The notes beneath the pieces were generated by a model, which searched no databases, had not been told where the DNA came from, and was given only the letters and a program-made list of their open reading frames with translations. This document shows, in pieces, positions 37,901 to 47,200 of a stretch of 64,000 nt of DNA (positions are counted from its first letter, which is position 1; each line of letters begins with the position of its first letter). The position numbers and the translations under genes are program-made. The stretch comes from Bacteroidia bacterium. Its GTDB lineage: Bacteria > Bacteroidota > Bacteroidia > CAIKAF01. The stretch lies in contig JACVCJ010000004.1 in the NCBI GenBank assembly GCA_016742095.1, positions 62,001 to 126,000 of the forward strand, given 5' to 3'.

Positions 37901-40900
37901 CAGGACGGTATCCTGGACCTGCAGCAGCTGCGCCCTTTGTTCGACGGACTTATCAGCAGTGCGGTGGCTTTTGACAAGACCCTTTCCGACGGCGGTACTT
38001 CCGCTGCCCGCCTGATCTCCTGGGACCGTACCTACTTCTGGAATACGGCCATGGATGCTGTATTACCCCTGGGACAGACCGGCAGCCGCCTTTTTGCACA
38101 CCACGAAGAATCGGCCTGTTTTAACGACGCATTTATCAGCGCGGCCTACGGCTCTAAGGTGAGTCCCGCCATGCTGGGTGCGGCTGATGAAGGTAACTAT
38201 ATACTAAAAGACAATTACTGGTGGCAGCAGAGTGCGGTAACCTTTTTCCGGAATGATGCAGGTTTTAACTGTCTCGATCGTGTGGAGCGCGGTCCGGGCG
38301 ATGTAACGCGTTACGGCTACGATCCTTATTTCCTGAATATCATACACATTACCGATGCGTTCGGGAATATACAGCAGGGCGAGATCGACTACAACCTGGT
38401 GGAACCCTGGCGCATGACCGATATAAACGGGAATACCGCCGAAACGCTGTACGATGCCCTGGGTATGGCCATCGCTGTATTCGGTCAGGGTACGGTACCC
38501 GACAGTACGGCCACGCTGCAGTTGTACGGATCCGGTAAAATTTCGGATTACCAGAGGCGGACCGATGAAACCTTTGCGAATGTACTGGCAGATCCGGCCC
38601 TGTACCTGCAACAGGCGTCTTCGTTCCTTTTCTATGACCTGGATTGCTGGGCCGGCGATAACAAACCGCTGCAGAGCATCCGTATTACCCGCGAGAACCT
38701 GCGGCACGACGGAAACGGCAATACCGAAAATACGGCCGTATTTCAGCTGGAACTCGAATACCAGGACGGTCTGGGCCGCGTGATTCAGGGAAAACGAAAA
38801 GTAGAGGCCGGGCCGGCCGTGAAGCGTGGCCCGGGCGGAGCCGTGGAACTGGACCCGCAGGGCGAACCGGTACTGGCCGACAGCAGCGAACGCTGGCTCG
38901 TGAGCGGACATGTGGTGTACAACAATAAGTTACAGGCCGTACGCCAGTACGAACCCTTCTTCAGCACCATTACGGATTTTGAGAACGACGAAGTGTTGGA
39001 GACCTACGGCGTTTCCGGCCGGAATTATTACGATCCCCTGGGCCGTGTGTTCCGCAGCGATATGCCCGATAATACCTTTACGGAAGTTTTCTACTCGGCC
39101 TGGGAAGTGCAGAGTTTCGACGGCAATGATACCGTAGACCGCTCGTTGTACAAGACGATCCGTGAAATGCTGGCACCCACGGACCCGGAACGTATAGCCA
39201 TGGAAAAAGCCCTGGCCCATAAAGAAACGCCCACCGTGATAAAAATGGACCCCCTGGGCCGCGAACTGCTCACTGTACAAAAGAACAACAACGGGACCGA
39301 ACGTAAGGTCTGGAATACTTATGACGTAAACGGAAATGTAGCTTCCATTAAAGATGCAAGGGACCTGCCCGCGTTTTCGTATATGTATGATATGCTCGGC
39401 CGACAGGTATACGAAAAAAGTATGGACGCAGGCGAAAAATGGAGCTTTCATAATAATTTCGATCAGACCATACATCACTGGGACAGTCGCAGTATACACC
39501 AGCGCACCCGTTACGACCGGCAGGACCGCGTGACGGATGTGTACGTGGATGGCGCCGGACCTGACCAGTACGTGGAACGCTTTATTTACGGTGAAGACGC
39601 GTCCGTAAGTCAGGCGGCGGATAAGAACCTGCTGGGGCAGCTGGTGAAACATTACGATCAGGCCGGCTGGTCTGAACTGAAAGTGGCCACACCCGGCGGG
39701 GACCCGCTGCTGACGGAACGAAAACTGACCCTGGTCTACGATGCCGAACCCGACTGGGAAGTACCCGCATCCGTAAGCATGGCGGCAGAAACCTATATTT
39801 CAGAGTTTACATACGATGCCCTGGGCCGTTGTACCGAACAGAAACTGCCCGATGACAGCACCCGCCGTTTTATCTTTAACCGCGGCGGTGGCCTGCAGCA
39901 ACTGCTGTTCAGCACGGCAGACGGTATCCTCACCGATGAGCCGGTATTAAAATCAGCCTCGTACAATGCCAAAGGCCTGCGCGAGAACATCCTGCTGGGC
40001 AATAATACCCGAATTTCGTATACGTATGATCCGCTTACGTTCCGCATGAACCGGATGCGTTCGGTACAGACCTCGGGAAGTCCGCGCGTATACCAGGATA
40101 TACGCTACACCTATGACCCGATGGGCAACCTGGTGTATATGAACGACGAGGCGCAACAACCATCTGCGGCTGACCCGAAACTGATCGGCGGACTGGCCAT
40201 ATCCGCCCACTGCGATTATGAATACGATGCCCTGTACCAGCTGGTAAAAGCTACCGGGCGCGTGCACCAGGCATTACTAAAGAACGATTATGCCGACCGC
40301 AGCCGTGAACCCGGCGTACCTGCCGACTGGGCCAAAGGCACCCGGCACATCGGGCTCAACAACGGAGCCGCTGTGGAACGCTACACACGTACCTACACCT
40401 ATGACCTGGCCGGCAATATAAAGAGCATACAACATGCCGGCGCCTCGCAGAACTGGACGCGGGAGATATGGACCTCGGCCACTTCGAACCGTTCCCTGCC
40501 GAAAAAGGATATGAGCGATACGGATATAAGCAGCCCGGAAAGCCGTTTTGACGCTGCCGGTAACTGCATCTACATGCCGCACCTGCGCCGTATCGACTGG
40601 AATTACCGCAACAACATTGCCCGGGTGGTGGTGATCGACCGTTCCGGTTCGGGCAAACACAACGATGAAGAATACTACGTATATGCCGGTGATGGCATGC
40701 GTATACGAAAAATAAGCTGCCGCCTGGTGGACGTACCCGCTAATGTACTCGAAATAACGGAAAAGATCTACCTGGATGGCTGCGAAATAAAACGCATTAC
40801 GCGCGGTGGTACAGAGCAGCTGCTGCGGATCACTTCGCACATCGGCGACGATAACAACAAACTGGCCCAGGTACACGCCTGGAAAAAAGATACGCTGTCC

Positions 40901-43324
40901 CGGGAAACCGACGACATCAGCAAAAAGAAGATCCATTACCAGCTGCATGACCACCTTGGGTCGGCCGCTCTGGAACTGGACGAAAAGGGTGATATCATCA
41001 GCTACGAAGAATACTTCCCCTATGGCGGCACGGCCTTTATAGCGGGTAAGAGCAAGCGCGATATCGACCTGAAGGATTACCGGTATTCCGGCAAGGAAAG
41101 AGACGATTTTACAGGACTGTATTATTTTGGTTACCGCTACTATGCCCACTGGATCGGTGGCTGGATAAACCCGGATCCGCTGGGCCCGGAAGATTCAGAG
41201 AATTTGTACATGTATGTACATAATAATCCGGTGAACCTGGTAGACCCGAACGGACTGGAAACCAGGCGGGATGTATTTTCTACTCCGGTACTGGAAACCG
41301 CTGCGGATGCACGTCGTTACTGGGAGGGCCAGATAGTAGAGATAAATGGCCGGAAACTGCGGGTGCATGTGCTGAGCGTGCGTCCTTCTGAACATGAAGG
41401 CATTGCCTGGGAAGTAGATGTGACCTATACCCGGGTGAGGCCACCGGCCAGACGTCGTCCGCCTGCTCCGCCTCCTCCGGTGGAAGCGCCCCCGGTAGCA
41501 CCGGCACCTGTTGAAGATAATAATCCCGATACAGGTGGAGATACTGCTCCCGGTAGTGGTACCGAAGATTCAGGTACAGATGGTGTGTTACCCGGCGAAG
41601 GTACACAGCCAGGCGCCGGAGACGGCAACAATTCTACCAACGCCGGCGCCGGAGGTGGCGCAGCCGATTCATCGGGAACAGGTCAGTCCGGGGACACGTC
41701 TTCAGGAGGCGTGAACAATGGTACCGGCACAAACGGTTCGCAGGTGGAAAGCAATGGCGGCGGCGGTGGCGGAAACACTGGTGATGGAGCCGGAAACGGA
41801 AATACGGGCAACGGACAGGGAACACAAGGAGCAGGTACTACCGGTACTGGAGGAGCACAGGCCAGCGGAACGGGCACAACACCCGGAACGGGAAATGGCA
41901 GCACCCCCGGGACAGGAAACGGTACTACACCCGGGACAGGTAATTCTGTAAATCCCGGAACGGGACAACACCCCGGTCAGGGTTCCGGAAATACGTCCGG
42001 TACAGGCACAAACGGAGAACAGGCTTCTGCGGATGGCCAGGGTGAACAGGACGGAGCAACCGGAGGTGAAGAAGGCGGTTCTGAAGACGGCGTACCGGGA
42101 GGCCGCATCGGTGGTTCTCCGGATGGACAATTAGGTGGAGAACTGGGCGGAGTGGCCGGCGGAGATATCAATGGCAGCCTCGACGGGCACATCAATGGCT
42201 CACCGGACGGCTCTCCCGATGGATCGCTGGATGGTTCCACAGGAGGCACCGGCCGCAGAAGAGACCGGGGAGCGGAGAACGGGGACCCGGTAGGTGATGA
42301 ACCTGCTGAGGGACAAAATAGCGGCACAGGTCAGACTCCGTCCGATCCTGGAACGGAGGGCGGACAAAATGCATCTTCAGGTCAGGGAGCCGGCGGCCAG
42401 GGCGCAGAAGGTGCTCAGCCTGGCCAGGGTCAGCAAGGCCAGGGCCAGCAGGGTCCTCCGGGCGATCCCCGCAGCAACTGGCTGGACACCGTTACGCATT
42501 ATACCGGCTATCTGAACCTTGAATTCGGGGGTAACCAGGGCGGTGGCGAAGCGGGCGGAATTCCCGGTGGTATGGACCTTTTCGGATGGCGCCCGCCCAT
42601 GTGGGTGCGCCGTACCATGCAGGTGCTGTACATCGCAACTACCATTATAACTACGATCATACCCATCGGAAAAGCGGCCATAGCGGCCAAAGTAGCCATA
42701 CAGGGTGCCTTAAAGGTAGGTCTGCGGGCTACGGCCCGGCGACTGCTTACCGCGGCGGCAGCCAGGATACCTACACGGGCCGCGATAGGAGCTGGCCTGC
42801 AACGGCTCAGAGGATCCATAGGTGCCGGACTCAGCCGGCTGGGAGGCTTGTTCAGAAGAAGCGGGGGAGTACGCTCTTCCGTGGTGAACCGTGGTGTAGG
42901 TAATGGAAATCCGTTACACTGGGTGGCCGATCAGTTCCGCACCCTGCGCCTGAGAAGTCTTCACGGCCGCACCGTACGGGAAGTAGACGCCGCTATCGCT
43001 GCAGGTAACCGGAATGCCCTTCAGGCCCTGGGTGCGGGCAGAGGTGAAATACAACGGGTACTGGCTGGTGGGTCGGGCGCTGCCAAATACAGGGGCAGTA
43101 TCATTGATACCGCTGTGAAAAGCCGCGCCTCGCAGACCTTTGGACTCAGGGGACTCACCGCTCCCGGAAGGTTCCAGTACGGGCCCGATTTCTGGAACCC
43201 GGTTACCAGGAGAGCCTGGGATATGACCACCGTACCACAATGGGGCGCCCACGTTACAAAATACATAACAAATCCAGCTACAGGACGCCCGGTTTGGAGA
43301 CAATTAATACCTTTAATACACTAA
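34916..43324 (+). CDS. Tc toxin TcB-TcC fusion with Rhs core and C-terminal cargo
   Basis: In Tc toxins, TcB and TcC form a hollow shell that encloses a toxic C-terminal peptide and loads it onto the TcA pore. This 2802-residue single polypeptide has, in order: a SpvB-like N-terminal domain (LDVNPATGTAAASVAVPLPEG), FG-GAP/VCBS repeats at about 390-620 (DFDQDGNLNLY, DLDADGFPDLL, DLDGSGTADILY), TcdB-middle regions at about 680-960, Rhs/YD repeats, and the Rhs core ending VDPNGLE near residue 2114. The core length matches TcB plus TcC. The remaining 688 residues are cargo: a Gly/Ser/Thr/Pro-rich linker (2175-2518), a hydrophobic helix (about 2562-2600) and a small C-terminal domain with GPDFWNP and WDMTT (Asp2758, Asp2769). 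The last resembles restriction-endonuclease-like polymorphic toxin tips; that is inference. Confidence 0.9.
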   Translation: MEFSTLNIQDLQLEHTLDVNPATGTAAASVAVPLPEGRSGFGPSLSLHYSSGGRNSVFGMGWSLSGTSFISLDTKKGLPRYDGTENYAFNGGMSLVPQLVKNGQEWKPKSAENADYYIYYYRCTQEGSFTRFEKWVHKSSGAIHWRTRTRGNVISVFGLDASGVTRIADPEQPERIFSWLLETQFDDSGNAIQYRYKTENDSGVDPRKSYETGRIKRFTTGGFAQKYLERIQYGNTKPVTPALQWDPGNSWLFEAVFDYGEYEARPYTQSTARPGAVWTCRPDPFSIYNPGFEIRSYRLCRRILVFHHFAELAATASLCGIFECGYNENAAGTTLQTISYTGVRRDLFSGQYSEKQLPALRFTYTQPEPARTFTGITRQTAENIPGGFNNSRTRLLDLFGEGLPGLLTESANTWYYKPNLGNGEFGRQETIIQKPAQDMGIYALGDFDQDGNLNLYTLQGRTAGYYEYDRDTEKWSGFRSFENIPQVGPARFIDLDADGFPDLLLERDDKMICYPFKGKEGFGNPYEFAKPHSTPGFAPMIGDNGALDYFLADMTGDGLPDQVCIRNGRVEYYPNLGHGRFGEAVLMENAPLMDFDTSFDAGRIRLYDLDGSGTADILYIGNGEIRYWHNACGNGFTEGGRITGLPWIDNVSSAIILDLAGNGMPSLVWSSSLAGAQQSPIQYLELTGGVIPRLLISSENGMGTEIRIRYGHSGQHYLKAAREGRPWISKIPAHFTVADEKIITDHITHTRFVTSYIYRDGQYNGSERTFVTFGLIEQFDTQLYENASVTEDKEYVKPVCTRTWIHNGLFGWEQKRSAQYYAGDTQRPALPSQFFEQDEALSASDFECGLRALAGRVLRQEVYAADTNGNCAADPYQVMQNAYCIRKLQPGTTERDSCYYVYQSESLSMVYEQRSADPKTAHTLVLAMGPYGDPEKQLSVSYARRSSISERLPGQSRDYISALVHAYTHTDTADTYLAGTLYESRSFEINHLPHAQDGILDLQQLRPLFDGLISSAVAFDKTLSDGGTSAARLISWDRTYFWNTAMDAVLPLGQTGSRLFAHHEESACFNDAFISAAYGSKVSPAMLGAADEGNYILKDNYWWQQSAVTFFRNDAGFNCLDRVERGPGDVTRYGYDPYFLNIIHITDAFGNIQQGEIDYNLVEPWRMTDINGNTAETLYDALGMAIAVFGQGTVPDSTATLQLYGSGKISDYQRRTDETFANVLADPALYLQQASSFLFYDLDCWAGDNKPLQSIRITRENLRHDGNGNTENTAVFQLELEYQDGLGRVIQGKRKVEAGPAVKRGPGGAVELDPQGEPVLADSSERWLVSGHVVYNNKLQAVRQYEPFFSTITDFENDEVLETYGVSGRNYYDPLGRVFRSDMPDNTFTEVFYSAWEVQSFDGNDTVDRSLYKTIREMLAPTDPERIAMEKALAHKETPTVIKMDPLGRELLTVQKNNNGTERKVWNTYDVNGNVASIKDARDLPAFSYMYDMLGRQVYEKSMDAGEKWSFHNNFDQTIHHWDSRSIHQRTRYDRQDRVTDVYVDGAGPDQYVERFIYGEDASVSQAADKNLLGQLVKHYDQAGWSELKVATPGGDPLLTERKLTLVYDAEPDWEVPASVSMAAETYISEFTYDALGRCTEQKLPDDSTRRFIFNRGGGLQQLLFSTADGILTDEPVLKSASYNAKGLRENILLGNNTRISYTYDPLTFRMNRMRSVQTSGSPRVYQDIRYTYDPMGNLVYMNDEAQQPSAADPKLIGGLAISAHCDYEYDALYQLVKATGRVHQALLKNDYADRSREPGVPADWAKGTRHIGLNNGAAVERYTRTYTYDLAGNIKSIQHAGASQNWTREIWTSATSNRSLPKKDMSDTDISSPESRFDAAGNCIYMPHLRRIDWNYRNNIARVVVIDRSGSGKHNDEEYYVYAGDGMRIRKISCRLVDVPANVLEITEKIYLDGCEIKRITRGGTEQLLRITSHIGDDNNKLAQVHAWKKDTLSRETDDISKKKIHYQLHDHLGSAALELDEKGDIISYEEYFPYGGTAFIAGKSKRDIDLKDYRYSGKERDDFTGLYYFGYRYYAHWIGGWINPDPLGPEDSENLYMYVHNNPVNLVDPNGLETRRDVFSTPVLETAADARRYWEGQIVEINGRKLRVHVLSVRPSEHEGIAWEVDVTYTRVRPPARRRPPAPPPPVEAPPVAPAPVEDNNPDTGGDTAPGSGTEDSGTDGVLPGEGTQPGAGDGNNSTNAGAGGGAADSSGTGQSGDTSSGGVNNGTGTNGSQVESNGGGGGGNTGDGAGNGNTGNGQGTQGAGTTGTGGAQASGTGTTPGTGNGSTPGTGNGTTPGTGNSVNPGTGQHPGQGSGNTSGTGTNGEQASADGQGEQDGATGGEEGGSEDGVPGGRIGGSPDGQLGGELGGVAGGDINGSLDGHINGSPDGSPDGSLDGSTGGTGRRRDRGAENGDPVGDEPAEGQNSGTGQTPSDPGTEGGQNASSGQGAGGQGAEGAQPGQGQQGQGQQGPPGDPRSNWLDTVTHYTGYLNLEFGGNQGGGEAGGIPGGMDLFGWRPPMWVRRTMQVLYIATTIITTIIPIGKAAIAAKVAIQGALKVGLRATARRLLTAAAARIPTRAAIGAGLQRLRGSIGAGLSRLGGLFRRSGGVRSSVVNRGVGNGNPLHWVADQFRTLRLRSLHGRTVREVDAAIAAGNRNALQALGAGRGEIQRVLAGGSGAAKYRGSIIDTAVKSRASQTFGLRGLTAPGRFQYGPDFWNPVTRRAWDMTTVPQWGAHVTKYITNPATGRPVWRQLIPLIH
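41438..42470 (+). repeat. Low-complexity repeat region encoding the disordered cargo linker
   Basis: About 344 codons rich in Gly, Ser, Thr, Pro, Asp and Gln. It begins with a proline-rich part (RRPPAPPPPVEAPP). GTGNG-type units such as TPGTGNG follow, then SPDG/SLDG units, then QGQQGQGQQG. The reading frame stays open throughout, so it is translated. Such DNA is prone to length change. Confidence 0.85.
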
Positions 43325-43334
43325 AACAGATGTC

Positions 43335-44135
43335 ATGAATCAAAAAGAACTTTCAGCGCTCATTAAAAATACGGCACCCGATACCGATGGCTATATAACG
43401 CTTCGTGACCTTACGCTGGACACGAGATCGGAATGGGCTGCCCGTACCAACAGCCGGCTGAAGTTCATAAATGTAAATTTCAATGCCCCGGTACTGGGTA
43501 CCTTCTGGACAAAACCGGAATTCGACGGGTGTGTATTCAGTTCGTGTGACCTGGATGGAATAAATGCCGCAAAGGTTACATTTACAGATACACTTTTCGA
43601 GAGAACGTCCATGGGAAAGAAGCTGTTCAATTCCTTCTCAAAAACCCTGTTCAGAAACTGTGAGTTCCGCGGTTCTTTTATCGGTAGTACAGAGTTTAAT
43701 AAGGTTACTTTTGAAAATGTGCATTTTATAGACACAAATGTCCAGAAAATAAATTTCACGGAATGCACCTTTGAAAATGTGACTTTTACAGGCACGGTCA
43801 AAACGGTTAATTTTACCGGATGTACTACACGTAATACGGATCTCAGCAAGGCATTCATAACCGATTCCGTATTGATCAGCGGTCCCGGGCAGGACATGAA
43901 ATTACCCGACGTGCCCGGGAACTTTGTCGCTTACCCGCAGGCCTTCCGTGATGTGCTCAGAGATATGAAAGACAAACTGACACCGGCTACCTACACCGAA
44001 TTGAACAGTGTTGTCGATTTTGTTTCGGGCTCTGTACACGGCGAAATTGTAGATCCTGAACTTTTTTACAGTATCCATGGTAAAGAGCGGGAGCTGATAC
44101 TTGAAAAACTTTTTGAATATCGTAATCATAAATAA
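43335..44135 (+). CDS. Pentapeptide-repeat protein, candidate immunity protein
   Basis: The 266-residue protein contains a run of pentapeptide repeats with central Phe or Leu in the middle 130 residues, for example VTFENVHFID, INFTECTFENVTF and VNFTGC. These fold as a right-handed quadrilateral beta-helix. A C-terminal helical part (about 195-266) follows. It begins ten bases after the TcB-TcC stop, exactly where immunity genes lie in polymorphic toxin loci, and pentapeptide proteins are among known immunity families. It is therefore inferred to neutralise the cargo nuclease. No signal peptide, so it is cytoplasmic. Alternatives are a chaperone or an unrelated DNA-mimic protein. Confidence 0.78.
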   Translation: MNQKELSALIKNTAPDTDGYITLRDLTLDTRSEWAARTNSRLKFINVNFNAPVLGTFWTKPEFDGCVFSSCDLDGINAAKVTFTDTLFERTSMGKKLFNSFSKTLFRNCEFRGSFIGSTEFNKVTFENVHFIDTNVQKINFTECTFENVTFTGTVKTVNFTGCTTRNTDLSKAFITDSVLISGPGQDMKLPDVPGNFVAYPQAFRDVLRDMKDKLTPATYTELNSVVDFVSGSVHGEIVDPELFYSIHGKERELILEKLFEYRNHK

Positions 44136-44269
44136 CCAACATATGCCTTCCAGCCCTTATATATTTTTACCCTAAAACGATCATTGCCGCAGCATTGTTC
44201 CGTTCCTTTCCTAAGGTGCGGCCAGGCGCTGCTTTGCCTTTAAAAATCAACTAACAAAATCAAACCTTT

Positions 44270-47200
44270 ATGAATAAACCAGACCTTATCCGGCTTGAAA
44301 AGCTGGCCCGGCTAACCCCGAAACAGATCGCTGAGCAGGACCCCGACCTGTATGTAAAACTGAGCGACCGCGCAGGCATCAGTCTTAAAAACAACGTAAG
44401 CGAACGCCTGAAAGAGGCTCCCGATGAAGTAAAGGCCGGTCTCGGCAAAATTGATTTTTCTGCGGCTAAACTCGGTACGCAGGATGTGAAGGAAGTCCTG
44501 TCGAAAAACCTGCTCAAAGGCCTTACCGCAGCTAAAAAGAAAGAGCTCGAAGAAGTAGTGGGCCGCATCCCGGAACTGGGAAAGATCGAAGACCTGGTGC
44601 AGCCCGACCTGCCCCTGATCATGAACCCGGTCTTCCAGGTAGATCTGGCAAAGGCCCGTATGTACCGCCTGAGCGACATCGCCGGGCTCTCCCAGGTGAA
44701 AACGGATAAGGCCCTGGTAAAAGAAGTAGGTATCAGTTCTATCTCATCTGAAAATTTAGACGGTCTTGTAAAGTCGAAAGTGCTCTCCGGAGACGAGGCG
44801 CGTGAGCTGGGACTGGTTTCTAATCTATATACGTTTTTTGATTCGGACTTTGAACTTGCCGAATTCGTAAAAAAGAACCAGGCACCCAAAGAAATGCAGG
44901 ACCTGGTAAAAATAGACCGGGCGGGCTGGACAAAAATGATCCGGGACTCCAAAATGGAACTGCCCGAAGGGCTTAAGGCCGAAGAATATGCCGGGCTGCT
45001 CTACAAAAAAGCCGAAACCCTTTTCCCCGAGGCCTCGCTGAACCAGCGTCTTGGAAAACCGGATGTAAAGGCCCTGCTGCGCGAACTGGAACTACTGAAA
45101 CCCCTGTTCGAACAGAACGAAAAACTGTTCGGTACGGTACGTTTTGAAGAACTGAATACCAAAGGCATCAAAGAAGCCGAACTGGAAAAGATGAAAAGCA
45201 GTTACGAAAAGTTGCTGCGCCTCATTCGCAAATACCCCGGTCTGCGCCTCGATGAGCTGTTTAACGGTAAAGGCAGCCCGGACGAGATCGGGAAGGAACT
45301 GCTGGGTCGCACCGGCCTGATGGAACGTTTCCTGAAGAACAATCCCTATGTAAATTACCTCAGTCTCAGCTATACGCACGACAGCGAAGACCTGAAACAG
45401 CTGAACTTCGACGGCTTCGACGAAAAAGAAAAAGGCATGGTGCTGCAATCCGTACGTTCGTACCAGCGCATATACTCTTTTACCGAAGATGTAGAGAACC
45501 TGGAAACGATACTGGACGCGGGTTATCATTCCTCGTACCACATTACGTCGGTGACCCTGCCCGAGTTTATTGCATCTACGAAACTGAAGCCCGAAGTGGC
45601 CGAACGTTACTACGAAAATGCACATATGTCCATCATCCGTACCACGGGTGTAATGGGCTCCATACTCGATCTTTTAACAGGCAGTTTCGAATGGACGGGC
45701 GTGGGAAATATAAATCCTTCGATTAAGAATTACCTGCGCGATATTCCCGGTTACCAGGACCTGTTCGGGGAGCTGGCCTTCTGCGAATGTGAGCACTGCC
45801 AGTCCATCTATTCGCCGGCCGCCTACTTTGTAGACCTGATGCAGTTTACCGAACGCTATGTGATATCTAAACATTTTGCAGGGACAAATAAAGACCATGT
45901 GCTCAATCTCAAGGTACGCCGGCCCGATCTGTGGACCCTGCCGCTGACCTGCGATAATACCAATACCCTGGTACCTTACCTCGATATCATCAACGAGATA
46001 CTGGAATCCTACATTGCCAAAAAGAAAGGCTTTGCCGGTGACCTGAACGACCGCAGCGCTGTGGAAGAATTCGTATACAAAGGCGAAATAGCCATCGAGA
46101 AGACGAACTGGAAGAATTTCGTATATGCATTCACGCAGCCTTTCCACCTGCCCCTGGAGTCGGTAGCGACCTATCTCGGGCATTTTGAAAAGACACGTGC
46201 CGATATCGCCGTACTGCTGGGGAAACCGCAGGCCGATGTTTCGCGGGCCGTGCTGCATGTGTCCGACAAGGAATTTCAGCTGATCACCCAGCCGGATGTC
46301 ACACCTGCATTCCTGAAACGGGTATACGATGTGGCATTCGAACCGGACGGCGGCAAAATAAAACCTTTTAATGCCCAGCTGCTGCTGAAGCCGATGGGTG
46401 TGAACCGCAAGGAACTGGGACGCCTGGTAAAAACGGCCTTCATTAGCGCCGGCGGAACCGATAACGTGGTCATACAGGGCGAAAGAACAGACTCCGACAG
46501 CATACAGAACGATGTGGAACGCATCCGGAACCTCAGCTGGGAAGTGCTGGACCGCATGCACCGCTTTGTACGCCTGTGGCGTAAAACCTCCTGGACCATC
46601 GAAGAGCTGGATGCCCTGCTGAGCCTGTTGACCGAAAAAGGCATTTCCGACGGTATCGAAGCCGATACGCTTACGGCCCTGGGCGGTATTATACAGCAGC
46701 AGAGCGACTGGAAACTGTCGGTAGAGGAGTGGTATGCCCTCGTTTACCGTGTGCCGCAGATCGTGTTGAAAAGCGGAGAAAAATCCATGTTCGACGATCT
46801 CTTTAACCACGACGATGTGGTGGCCGCGGAAGGCAGTTACCCGAAGAACAGCGTGAAGCTGGTCCACCCGGCACTGATCATCGACCGTTCTGCACCCAAT
46901 GCGGAATTCAGCTCGGCCCGTCTTATGGCCGGCCTCAACCGTTCTGACGACGAGATACTCGGCCTGCTGCGTTTCCTGGAACAGCCCCTCGGCATTACCG
47001 ATATCGATTCGGCAACGGAAGCCGACCGCGGGTTCCTGCTTACGGCGGGTAATATTTCGCTGCTGTACCGGCATTCGGCCCTGGCCGCCCTGCTGAACCT
47101 GCCGCTGAACGACCTGTTCCGGCTGCTGCCCCTGGTTCCCGGGCTGGCTTCCGGTTATGTACAGACGGCTGCCGAGTTTGCGGAAGTGATCGCTTTCTAC

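Noticed and set aside
41438..42470. Possible CRISPR or tandem DNA repeat array
   Set aside because: The repeats are short, irregular and keep a single reading frame inside the Tc cargo; there are no uniform repeats and spacers.
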